From Endozoicomonas sp965232255 (GTDB taxonomy: Bacteria > Pseudomonadota > Gammaproteobacteria > Pseudomonadales > Endozoicomonadaceae), in assembly GCA_965232255.1 (NCBI GenBank), contig OZ246962.1, positions 62,001 to 126,000 on the forward strand: DNA of 64,000 nucleotides, read 5' to 3'. Position 1 is the first letter of the stretch, and each line of letters starts with the position of its first letter. Made by a program: the position numbers and the translations under genes. Below are positions 9,452 through 17,575 of the stretch, piece by piece. Under the pieces are notes generated by a model, which worked only from the letters and a program-made list of their open reading frames with translations, searched no databases and was not told the DNA's origin.

Positions 9452-10255
9452 TCAGGCATTGACGTCGGTGCGCTGCCAGCTATCCACATTGATGGCCGTC
9501 AGGCTTTTGCCCCAGACGCAGCCAGTATCGATGGCGTGGATATTATCCATGCCGGTGTAGCCGGCCAGTGCGGCCCAATGGCCAAAGATAATCTGTTCGC
9601 GGTAACAGGGGCTATTCTCGAAGCTGAACCACGGAGCAAAGCCAGCGTTCGAAGTGGTATCTTTGCTGTCCATATCCAGTATGCCCTGAGCATTACAAAA
9701 ACGCATTTGGGTAAGATAGGCAGCAGTAAGCCGAAGTCGTTTTTTCAGTTTCAGCTCATCATCCCAAAGGCACGGTTTAACCCGTTTGAAAATCTTTTTC
9801 AGCCAATAGGCATAATCGGGCGAACGCAGTGCCTGCTCCAACTCATGGGCTTGCTCTAAAGCCTTGGCAATTGTCCACATGGGGGGAATACCGGCATGAA
9901 CCATGGTGACCTGTCGCTGTTCATCGTGGTGCAACATGGGCCGAAAGCGTAACCACTGAATCAACTCATCGGCATCGGGAGCCGCCAGCAGTTCAGCAAG
10001 TGTGTCTTTATCTTTTGTCTGGCGCACACCAGCGGCCACGGCCAGCAGGTGCAGGTCGTGGTTACCCAGCACCGCTGTACAACGATCATTGAGTCCCTTG
10101 AGGAAGCGCACTGTAGCCAAAGACTGAGGACCACGGTTAACCATATCGCCGACCACCCAAAGCTCATCGTGCTGTGGGTCAAAGTTGAGTTTGTCTAACA
10201 GACGGCGCAACGGATCGTAGCACCCCTGAATATCCCCAACTGCATATGTGGCCAT
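9452..10255 (-). CDS. apaH: Symmetrical bis(5'-nucleosyl)-tetraphosphatase
   Basis: The 267-residue metallophosphatase hydrolyses Ap4A to two ADP. Its metal-binding motifs are in the expected order: GDIQGC near residue 8, GDMVNRGPQS near residue 37 and GNHDLHLL near residue 64, with VHAGIPP further on. Length and N-terminus (MATYAVGDIQGCYDPL) are typical. It lies 25 bases downstream of rsmA on the same strand, so the two are probably co-transcribed. In many gammaproteobacteria apaG separates them; it is absent here. Confidence 0.95.
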   Translation of the reverse strand: MATYAVGDIQGCYDPLRRLLDKLNFDPQHDELWVVGDMVNRGPQSLATVRFLKGLNDRCTAVLGNHDLHLLAVAAGVRQTKDKDTLAELLAAPDADELIQWLRFRPMLHHDEQRQVTMVHAGIPPMWTIAKALEQAHELEQALRSPDYAYWLKKIFKRVKPCLWDDELKLKKRLRLTAAYLTQMRFCNAQGILDMDSKDTTSNAGFAPWFSFENSPCYREQIIFGHWAALAGYTGMDNIHAIDTGCVWGKSLTAINVDSWQRTDVNA

Positions 10256-10280
10256 GGTTTAATAGTTCCTGAAGTTTGTC

Positions 10281-11081
10281 TTAATGGTCGGTGAGATAAT
10301 CGGCTATCCGCACAAAATCGGCAATAGTCAGCACTTCAGGACGCGCTGCCGGATCGATGGCCAGCGTCTCCAACTCACCCGCCTTCAGATGCTGTTTGAG
10401 GGTATTGCGTATGGTTTTGCGTCGCTGGCTAAAGGCATCGCGCACCACCACCTCCAGTTTGTGAACATCCTGGCATGGGTGCGGCAGTTCCCGGTAAGGC
10501 GTCAGGCGCACAATGGCCGAGTCTACCTTGGGTGCTGGTCGAAATGACTCTGGCCCGACAGTAAACAGATAATCCACTTGACAATAGTACTGGGCCATAA
10601 TGCCCATGCGCCCGTAGTGATTGTCGCCAGCACCAGCGGCCAGACGCTGCACCACCTCTTTTTGCAGCATAAAGTGCATATCCTGAACCAGACCAGCGTA
10701 GCTTAACAGGTGAAAAATCAGCGGCGTAGAGATGTTGTAAGGCAAGTTGCCAATAACGCGCAGTGGTCGTCCATCAGTTTGCAAGCTGGCGAAGTCAAAC
10801 TTCAGCGCGTCGGCTTCGTGGATGCGAAAGTTCGGGTTCAGACCAAAGCGCAACAACAACGTCGGAATCAAATCCCGATCCAGCTCCACTACATCCAGAG
10901 CACCGGCACGCTCCAGAACATCGGCGGTCAGAGCACCTTGACCAGGGCCGATTTCTACCAGGTGCTCTCCTTGTTTTGGATTGATTGACGCGACAATCTC
11001 ACGGATAACACCATGGTCGTGCAGAAAGTTCTGGCCAAAACGCTTACGGGCCTTGTGGTAAGGGAGTTCTGTTTGGGACAT
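10281..11081 (-). CDS. rsmA: 16S rRNA (adenine(1518)-N6/adenine(1519)-N6)-dimethyltransferase
   Basis: The 266-residue product (KsgA) dimethylates two adjacent adenines in the loop near the 3' end of 16S rRNA during 30S assembly. The N-terminus RKRFGQNFLHD, the SAM-binding motif VEIGPGQGALT and the catalytic motif NLPYNIST are all present. The C-terminal helical domain carries FSQRRKTIRNTLK. Length matches the family. It heads the rsmA-apaH unit. The start at 11081 gives MSQTELPYHKARKRF, the expected lead-in to the first motif. Confidence 0.96.
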   Translation of the reverse strand: MSQTELPYHKARKRFGQNFLHDHGVIREIVASINPKQGEHLVEIGPGQGALTADVLERAGALDVVELDRDLIPTLLLRFGLNPNFRIHEADALKFDFASLQTDGRPLRVIGNLPYNISTPLIFHLLSYAGLVQDMHFMLQKEVVQRLAAGAGDNHYGRMGIMAQYYCQVDYLFTVGPESFRPAPKVDSAIVRLTPYRELPHPCQDVHKLEVVVRDAFSQRRKTIRNTLKQHLKAGELETLAIDPAARPEVLTIADFVRIADYLTDH

Positions 11082-11235
11082 GGAGAGTGATAACTCAAGG
11101 TGGCAATCAGCCAGGGCACGTAAAGCCGCAGATGGCTGTTAATCGGGCGATGATAACGTTATAGAGGAGTTTTGGCTAGTGAGAATGTCTACAGCACTTG
11201 CCGGGCAAACGACAACAGCAAAGGCCGGCTTATGG

Positions 11236-12357
11236 TCACCCAGCCAAATTCTGCTCGATGGTGATCAGGCGATTGAGAGCTTCTGCCGCCGTAATCCGTT
11301 TGGCGGGATTATTTATTGTCATATCTCTGAGCAGTGCGGCCAGTTGCTCAGCCGTGCGTCTGGACAAGCCGACCTGGCAGACCAGTTTATCGCCCAACGC
11401 ATCAATATATCGGTTCATCAATATCTGTTGCTCTTTGCGGCATTTGCGGGACAAGTGGGCCAACTTGACCTGCCGAGGCAGCTGTCGGGTAATTTTGCCA
11501 CCCACGCCTTGTGAGTCGAGAGCGAGAAACTGGCAGTGTTCAACCACGTATTTTTCAATTCCTCGTCCTTTGCTGGTGACACCAGGTTCGCGCTCTTTGG
11601 CCGGGATAGACAACAATTGCCCACTGCTATCGAGGATACCGGGAGTCTCTTCCAACACCCGGATTATCAGTAACGCACTGCCGTATATGTCACCTTTGAT
11701 GCTCAACGCGCCCTCCGGTGGACAGAACCTCAAATTCCCTTTATACATTTTGTTTGTGTTGCCAGAAACGATATCTGTTTTACCAAAGTCGGCAATTTTT
11801 ACTAAACCATCGTCGTACACAAGACAATTCTCAGGCTTGATATCACCATGCGCCATATTCAGTTGGTGCAAATTCATCAAACCATCAAGATACTGTCGGC
11901 AGTAACCCAGGCGCGTGGCAAAGGTGGGATCCCGGGCGCGAATCTCTTTTTCCAGATTGCCACGAGCTTCCGTCACGACAAGCGAGAAGCGGTTATCGAT
12001 GCGATCGCGGCCATTGAGTGGCGTCATGTCCAGAGCCAGGTGAGTGGCATCGTGTACCGAGTGCTTGATGGTCTGAATTTTCTGATACTCTTGCCTGAGA
12101 GCCGATTCCCTTGAATAGATTCCGCCCCACTTGCGTACCGGTGCGTAGGCCACCTTGCGCGCCTCCAAGTGAGCGGCCTTGATCACCAGTTTGTCAGAAC
12201 CCTGATCCAATAGTATGTATGCCTGTTTGACCGTCGTCACTTGGTAACACCGGCTGATCAGCGTGCCGTGCCGCAAGCTCTGCCTGAGTACCATTTCGAC
12301 TTTTTCTGGTTGCCCCGGCATCGGTATGGATAACTGCATCGAGGAGTTAGTAGCCAT
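11236..12357 (-). CDS. Eukaryotic-like serine/threonine protein kinase
   Basis: The protein has 373 residues from the ATG at 12357, which has an AGGTG-type ribosome binding site; an in-frame upstream start at 12438 would add 27 residues. Kinase landmarks are visible: VIK with Lys60, an E-containing helix (SALRQEYQKI), the catalytic loop MAHGDIKPENCL with Asp172, and the metal-binding IADFGKTD with Asp190. PPEG stands in place of the APE motif. The catalytic loop has HGD instead of HRD, and the glycine-rich loop is not classical, so activity is likely but not certain. No membrane segment or PASTA repeat is present, so it is a soluble kinase. A signalling or effector role is an inference. Confidence 0.82.
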   Translation of the reverse strand: MATNSSMQLSIPMPGQPEKVEMVLRQSLRHGTLISRCYQVTTVKQAYILLDQGSDKLVIKAAHLEARKVAYAPVRKWGGIYSRESALRQEYQKIQTIKHSVHDATHLALDMTPLNGRDRIDNRFSLVVTEARGNLEKEIRARDPTFATRLGYCRQYLDGLMNLHQLNMAHGDIKPENCLVYDDGLVKIADFGKTDIVSGNTNKMYKGNLRFCPPEGALSIKGDIYGSALLIIRVLEETPGILDSSGQLLSIPAKEREPGVTSKGRGIEKYVVEHCQFLALDSQGVGGKITRQLPRQVKLAHLSRKCRKEQQILMNRYIDALGDKLVCQVGLSRRTAEQLAALLRDMTINNPAKRITAAEALNRLITIEQNLAG

Positions 12358-12490
12358 AAATGCACCTGATTCCAATGTTCTTTGGGCTGCCCATGGATGA
12401 TATTCGCGACGGTGGCGCTCACCACCGACCGACAGCAACGCTCGATATATGAGAGTCCGCTCAGGATTGAGGGTTCAAGGTAGGGTGTGA

Positions 12491-12532
12491 AAAATGCGGG
12501 GTCCAGGCCCCCGGTTCAGGCAGAACCAGGGG
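12491..12532 (-). terminator. Probable terminator downstream of glyA
   Basis: On the minus strand a 10-pair hairpin (CCCCTGGTTC with GAACCGGGGG, one G-T pair, at 12508-12532) is followed by a short GGGG/CCCC hairpin and GCATTTTT. This is a reasonable intrinsic terminator for glyA, which ends at 12548. Confidence 0.55.
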
Positions 12533-12547
12533 AAGTTGAACAGAAAA

Positions 12548-13828
12548 TTATCCAGCGTAGACCGGCAGACGAGCACAGATTGCCAACACTTTGGCTTTTA
12601 CCTCTGCCTCAGCGTTTCGGACTTCTGCACAATCGTCAGCGCCTTTGCCCAAGGCATCGAGCACGTCACAAATCCAACCGGCAAGAGCTGCCGAGTCGTC
12701 TTCATTAAAGCCACGGCGGGTAATGGCCGGCGTACCGATGCGCAAACCACTGGTGACGAACGGTGAACGTGGGTCGTTAGGGACAGCGTTTTTATTCACG
12801 GTGATGTTGGCTCGGCCCAGGGCAGCTTCGGCATCTTTACCGGTAAACGCCCGACCGATCAGATCTACCAGGAACAGGTGATCGTCGGTGCCACCAGAGA
12901 CAATATTAATGCCTCGCTCCATCATCACGCGCGTCATTGCCCGGGCATTTTTGACCACCTGAGCCTGATAGCTTTTGAACTGGTCAGACATCGCCTCTTT
13001 AAAGCATACTGCCTTGGCCGCAATCACATGGCACAGCGGGCCACCCTGAGATTCCGGGAATACGGCGAAGTTCAGCTTTTTGTTCAACTCTTCATCATCG
13101 TTGGCCAGAATCAGGCCACCACGGGGACCACCCAGCGTCTTGTGGGTTGTGGTGGTGACTACATCGGCGATACCCACTGGCGAAGGATAAACACCAGCAG
13201 CCACCAAACCGGCGATGTGCGCCATATCCACCAGCAAGTAAGCCCCCACCTGATCGGCAATATCACGAAAACGCTGCCAATCCACAATGCGCGAATAAGC
13301 GGAAAAGCCGGCAACAATCAGTTTGGGTTTGTGCTCATGGGCTAAACGTTCTACTTCCTGGTAGTCGATCTCGCCGGTTTGCGGGTCAAGACCGTACTGC
13401 ACAGCGTCGTAAATGCGGCCGGAAAAACTCACCTGGGCACCGTGGGTCAGATGACCACCGTGGGCCAGGCTCATGCCCAACACCACATCGCCCGGCTTGA
13501 CCAGAGCCATATAAACAGCGGCGTTAGCCTGGGAGCCGGAGTGCGGCTGTACGTTGGCAAAACCGGCACCAAATAGTGCCTTGGCACGATCAATAGCCAA
13601 CTGCTCAGCCACATCAACGTGCTCGCAACCACCGTAGTAACGCTTACCCGGATAGCCCTCTGCGTATTTATTGGTCAGCACGCTGCCCTGAGCTTCCATC
13701 ACCCGTGGGCTGGCGTAGTTTTCAGAGGCGATCAGCTCGATGTGTTCTTCCTGGCGCCGACTTTCGGCGTCCATGGCCGCTTGCAACTCTGGGTCAAATT
13801 CAGCGATGGTCATGTCCTTTGTGAACAT
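12548..13828 (-). CDS. glyA: Serine hydroxymethyltransferase
   Basis: This 426-residue PLP enzyme interconverts serine and glycine with tetrahydrofolate and is the main source of one-carbon units. The PLP lysine lies in TTTTHKTLGGPRGG. Other family signatures are IELIASENYASPRV near the N-terminus, GYPGKRYYGGCE and HSGSQANAAVY. Length is slightly over the usual 417. The gene is monocistronic here, with an apparent terminator downstream and about 350 bases of upstream DNA shared with the divergent SET gene. No riboswitch-like structure was recognised upstream. Confidence 0.96.
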   Translation of the reverse strand: MFTKDMTIAEFDPELQAAMDAESRRQEEHIELIASENYASPRVMEAQGSVLTNKYAEGYPGKRYYGGCEHVDVAEQLAIDRAKALFGAGFANVQPHSGSQANAAVYMALVKPGDVVLGMSLAHGGHLTHGAQVSFSGRIYDAVQYGLDPQTGEIDYQEVERLAHEHKPKLIVAGFSAYSRIVDWQRFRDIADQVGAYLLVDMAHIAGLVAAGVYPSPVGIADVVTTTTHKTLGGPRGGLILANDDEELNKKLNFAVFPESQGGPLCHVIAAKAVCFKEAMSDQFKSYQAQVVKNARAMTRVMMERGINIVSGGTDDHLFLVDLIGRAFTGKDAEAALGRANITVNKNAVPNDPRSPFVTSGLRIGTPAITRRGFNEDDSAALAGWICDVLDALGKGADDCAEVRNAEAEVKAKVLAICARLPVYAG

Positions 13829-14177
13829 TCATTACCTCGGATGTTGCCTGATTTTGCCTGAAAACAGGCGGGAAATGCTCGAATGTCGGAGGGTGTCGGG
13901 GCATTCTAATACAGTCAGAACAAATCGGCACTGCCTATCTGATCTTCTACGGGCTGATAAGTTGATCAGATTGACACCGGCTGATGGACACAACAGTGCT
14001 TAAAGTGCCGAAGTGCGTTCGCTCTGAATGTTGGTGATTGACGATTATAGTGGGCAAGCGCAATGGCCTGTTTTTGATAATTATTTAAGATAAAAAATGT
14101 TATCGAAAGGGATTTTTGAACTATTGACCGTACGTACGGTCGAAATTCAAGGTTCTATTACAGGGCAGTGATACAAC
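13829..14177. other. Divergent promoter region between glyA and the SET-domain gene
   Basis: The 349 bases hold no gene that I can support. They contain the upstream sequences of both divergent genes, an AT-rich stretch around 14080-14110, and the perfect 16-base palindrome annotated separately at 14126-14141. Confidence 0.6.
14126..14141. promoter_or_regulatory. Perfect 16-bp palindrome upstream of the SET-domain gene
   Basis: The sequence GACCGTACGTACGGTC is its own reverse complement and begins 52 bases before the SET gene start. Perfect palindromes of this size near a start are typical of TetR- or MarR-like operators. The TTGACC at 14124-14129 could serve as a -35 box overlapped by the palindrome. 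No regulator gene is adjacent, so the binding protein is unknown. Confidence 0.45.
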
Positions 14178-15536
14178 ATGCACACAACTCAACTGCATAC
14201 AACCGAATGTAACAAACGTTTCGCCCCACCTCAGCTCACCCTTTACGACCTTCCCTGGGGAAGCAAAAGGCAATGTTTTGGTCGCGACATAAAGAAGTCG
14301 CAGTCCAACAGTCGATTGCCTGGTGATCTATTCAAAAACGCCAGAACCCTGAAGATGCTCGATATCATTGACAACGCCACCAACTCGAATGAGTTGAGCA
14401 ACCTGCCGCTGAATGCCGAAAAACATTTGCGACAGCTAAGCATCAGGCTTAACGATGCGGCTAACCGGTTGTCCCAACTGGTGGCAACCTCTGCCATCAG
14501 CGACTCCTCCTCCCTGTCTCCTCCCACCTCTCCGCTCGGCCAAAAGGAGAAATGTAGCTATAAGGCCACTGATCAGGGCGTGGTGGCCGGCATCGGGGTA
14601 GTGGCTCAGTGTCAATTCCGCGCAGGTGACAGCATTGCCCACTACACTGGCCCCATTGTTTTTCGCACCAGAAATCCTAATGGTCGCTACCATGTCTTCT
14701 CCGTCAGTACTGTCGGTTCGGCGCCACAAGTGCGGTTCCATGAGCACGACACCTATACCGCTTGGTCAGGCAACTATCTTCTGCACTCAGGCAAGCCCAG
14801 CATTGAGATAGGACGCGACGGAGACGGCGACATACGCTTTTTGAATCACTCCAAAAAGGCCAATGTGCAGATTGTATCCACTGGCATGGATCGGATAAAT
14901 ATTTACGAGTGCAACGAACAACTTCTTCTGACCGTGGTAGCCCTGAAAGACATCAAGCCCGGCGATGAGCTGGTGTTTGACTACGATAAGAGCAAGCCCG
15001 ACTCAGAAATTGACTTTTCACTGAGCACGGTGGAGCAGCCAGATGCCAACAAAGTCAGAAAAATTCACGCATCAATCGCACGGATTTGCCAAGAGAGCGA
15101 CCCGCTCCTGCGCTCGTTACGCACCAGTCCTGAAAGGTGCATGAATCAGCAAGTGAAAATTCCCGTTTCAGTGGACAAAGTTATCGGTCAGATAATGATC
15201 CTTTGTGAAGAAATCCAGGTAGAAAACAGCTGCCCGGCGCAGATTGACGAGCTGATGAGCAGGCTCTCTACTGACCAGAAAAAACTGTTGAGATTGATTT
15301 TTGCCGATGGCGAACCCGTTCCCGGCAGGATAGAAAGTCTTGCCAACAGCATGCTCAAAAATAATAACCCGAACGACAGCGACCGACTCACCCTGAAGGG
15401 TGCTCAAGACTTGAAAAAGTATCTGACGGAATCTTTTTTTAACAGCAAACAGACGTGGATAACCGTAGAAGAACTAAAACAACAGTTGCACGACAAGCAG
15501 CAACTGTCAGCACTCAGGAATCGACGTAAAAGGTAG
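14178..15536 (+). CDS. SET-domain protein (lysine methyltransferase-like), putative nucleomodulin
   Basis: The protein has 452 residues. Residues about 1-130 have no recognised fold. A SET domain at about 135-270 contains RFLNHSKKANV with Asn223-His224 and the C-terminal GDELVFDY with Tyr269; these two motifs form the SAM-binding pseudoknot and active site in SET methyltransferases. GVVAGIGVVAQCQFRAGDSI at its start resembles the first SET strands. The C-terminal 180 residues are helical and unassigned. SET proteins are mainly eukaryotic; in bacteria they occur in host-associated lineages, where some methylate host histones, while others act on bacterial proteins. No signal peptide is visible. 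The role as a host-directed effector is inferred. Confidence 0.8.
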   Translation: MHTTQLHTTECNKRFAPPQLTLYDLPWGSKRQCFGRDIKKSQSNSRLPGDLFKNARTLKMLDIIDNATNSNELSNLPLNAEKHLRQLSIRLNDAANRLSQLVATSAISDSSSLSPPTSPLGQKEKCSYKATDQGVVAGIGVVAQCQFRAGDSIAHYTGPIVFRTRNPNGRYHVFSVSTVGSAPQVRFHEHDTYTAWSGNYLLHSGKPSIEIGRDGDGDIRFLNHSKKANVQIVSTGMDRINIYECNEQLLLTVVALKDIKPGDELVFDYDKSKPDSEIDFSLSTVEQPDANKVRKIHASIARICQESDPLLRSLRTSPERCMNQQVKIPVSVDKVIGQIMILCEEIQVENSCPAQIDELMSRLSTDQKKLLRLIFADGEPVPGRIESLANSMLKNNNPNDSDRLTLKGAQDLKKYLTESFFNSKQTWITVEELKQQLHDKQQLSALRNRRKR

Positions 15537-15797
15537 CGCTCATGTTGCACTAACAAACCTTCATTTTCGGCTTTTTTTGCCAGGATTTTTTATTGGCTAT
15601 AGCGGAAATCATTGTGACTAAGAGACAGCCCGATTGGGCGACGGTTCACAGCGATTTTGCTGAATCTGCCAGTGCATTTCGGACAACTACCGCAACACGC
15701 GAGCACCAACAGAATATTCACCACTACCATTTGCGACATTGTTTTACCTATTTTTGTTGTATTGTATTATTCGGCTCATTTATCACGAGTAATTTCA

Positions 15798-17456
15798 ATG
15801 TCACAGTACGTCTATACCATGAATCGGGTGAGCAAGACCGTGCCCCCGAAGCGTCAGATTCTCAAAAACATCTCCCTTTCTTTTTTTCCTGGTGCCAAGA
15901 TCGGTGTACTCGGCCTGAACGGTGCTGGTAAGTCAACACTGTTACGGATTATGGCCGGTGTCGATCAGGAGCACGATGGCGAAGCTCGTCCACAACCAAA
16001 TTTGAACGTGGGCTACCTGCCTCAGGAACCCGAGCTGGACCCAAACAAAACCGTACGCGAAGTGGTTGAAGAAGCCCTTGGTGAGGTCAAAGCCGCCCAG
16101 CAGCGACTTGATGAAGTCTATGCCGCCTACGCCGACCCGGATGCCGATTTTGATGCCCTGGCCACTGAGCAGGCTCGCCTGGAAAACATCATTCAGGCTG
16201 CCGATGCCCACAACCTGGAGCGCAAGCTGGAGGTAGCTGCCGACGCCCTGCGCCTGCCCGAGTGGGATGCCCTGATCCAAAACCTGTCTGGCGGCGAGCG
16301 TCGTCGTGTAGCCCTGTGTCGCCTGTTGCTATCAAGCCCGGAGATGCTGCTACTGGACGAGCCCACCAACCATCTGGACGCCGAGTCCGTAGCGTGGCTG
16401 GAACGCTTCCTGGTGGAATACCCCGGCACGGTGGTAGCCATCACTCACGACCGCTACTTCCTCGATAATGCCGCTGGCTGGATTCTGGAGCTGGACCGTG
16501 GCGAAGGCATTCCTTACCAGGGCAACTACAGCGCGTGGCTGGAGCAGAAAGAGCAGCGTCTGGAGCAAGAACAGAAACAACAAGACGCTCGTCGTAAAGC
16601 TATGGAGCACGAACTGGAGTGGGTACGTTCCAATGCCAAAGGTCGTCAGTCCAAGTCCAAGGCGCGTCTGGCCCGTTTCGAGGAGATGCAATCCCAGGAC
16701 TTCCAGGCTCGCAACGAAACCAACGAGATCTACATTCCACCGGGCCCACGTCTTGGCGATAAAGTCATTGAAGTGAAAAACCTGCGCAAAGGATTTGGCG
16801 ACCGATTGCTGATCGACGACCTGAGCTTCAGCATCCCTAAAGGTGCCATCGTTGGCATCATCGGCGGTAACGGTGCCGGTAAATCCACCCTGTTCAAAAT
16901 GATCACCGGTCAGGAGCAGCCAGACGCAGGCACGGTGGAACTCGGCGATACCGTTAAAATCTCCAATGTACAGCAATTGCGTGATGAACTGGACGACAGC
17001 AAAACGGTATGGGAAGCCATTTCCGACGGTCAGGATATTCTGCGCATCAACAACTACGAAGTACCTTCACGGGCCTATATCGGCCGCTTTAACTTCAAAG
17101 GTGGCGATCAGCAAAAACGGGTGGGCGAACTCTCTGGTGGTGAGCGCGGGCGACTGCAACTGGCTGCTACATTAAAAGACGGTGGTAATGTACTGCTGTT
17201 GGACGAGCCCTCCAACGACCTGGACGTTGAAACGCTACGAGCCCTGGAAGAAGCGCTGTTGGCCTTCCCCGGCTGTGCCATGGTGATCTCCCACGATCGC
17301 TGGTTCCTGGATCGGGTAGCCACACACATTCTGGCCTATGAAGGCGACTCCAAAGTAACCTTCTTCGAAGGCAACTATACCGAGTACGAAGCATCACTGC
17401 CTGACGAGCAGAAGCTACAGCCGCATCGCATGAAATATAAACGTATTGACGGGTAA
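15798..17456 (+). CDS. ettA: Energy-dependent translational throttle protein (ABC-F ATPase)
   Basis: The ATG at 15798 gives 552 residues beginning MSQYVYTMNRVSKTVPPKRQ, which is the conserved EttA start; the frame stays open further upstream but that part is not family-like. There are two ABC modules, each with a Walker A (GLNGAGKST and GGNGAGKST), a signature (LSGGERRRVAL and LSGGERGRLQL) and a Walker B (LLLDEPTNHLD and LLLDEPSNDLD). A charged linker with KSKARLARFEEM separates them. EttA binds the ribosomal E site and gates the first elongation steps according to ATP/ADP status. It is a soluble protein of near-universal occurrence in proteobacteria. Confidence 0.95.
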   Translation: MSQYVYTMNRVSKTVPPKRQILKNISLSFFPGAKIGVLGLNGAGKSTLLRIMAGVDQEHDGEARPQPNLNVGYLPQEPELDPNKTVREVVEEALGEVKAAQQRLDEVYAAYADPDADFDALATEQARLENIIQAADAHNLERKLEVAADALRLPEWDALIQNLSGGERRRVALCRLLLSSPEMLLLDEPTNHLDAESVAWLERFLVEYPGTVVAITHDRYFLDNAAGWILELDRGEGIPYQGNYSAWLEQKEQRLEQEQKQQDARRKAMEHELEWVRSNAKGRQSKSKARLARFEEMQSQDFQARNETNEIYIPPGPRLGDKVIEVKNLRKGFGDRLLIDDLSFSIPKGAIVGIIGGNGAGKSTLFKMITGQEQPDAGTVELGDTVKISNVQQLRDELDDSKTVWEAISDGQDILRINNYEVPSRAYIGRFNFKGGDQQKRVGELSGGERGRLQLAATLKDGGNVLLLDEPSNDLDVETLRALEEALLAFPGCAMVISHDRWFLDRVATHILAYEGDSKVTFFEGNYTEYEASLPDEQKLQPHRMKYKRIDG

Positions 17457-17500
17457 TTCGTTTGCCGGGTCGCGCCGTTCAGGCGAGACCTTGCCAGCGT

Positions 17501-17535
17501 GTAAAAACGCCGGTGCCCTTATGGGATGACCGGCG
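17501..17535 (-). terminator. Intrinsic terminator of the DUF218-VCBS lipoprotein gene
   Basis: Read on the minus strand, the arms CGCCGGT and ACCGGCG (17508-17535, with an inner CCC/GGG pairing) are followed directly by TTTTTAC. It lies 40 bases past the end of the minus-strand gene at 17576. It also sits between that gene and the convergent ettA. Confidence 0.8.
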
Positions 17536-17575
17536 CATAGTGCAGTTACGCAATCATACAAACAAAAATTGTCGT

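Noticed and set aside
12460..12540. Possible tRNA gene suggested by GGTTCAAGG
   Set aside because: No cloverleaf, acceptor stem or anticodon arm can be formed; the structure fits the glyA terminator region instead.
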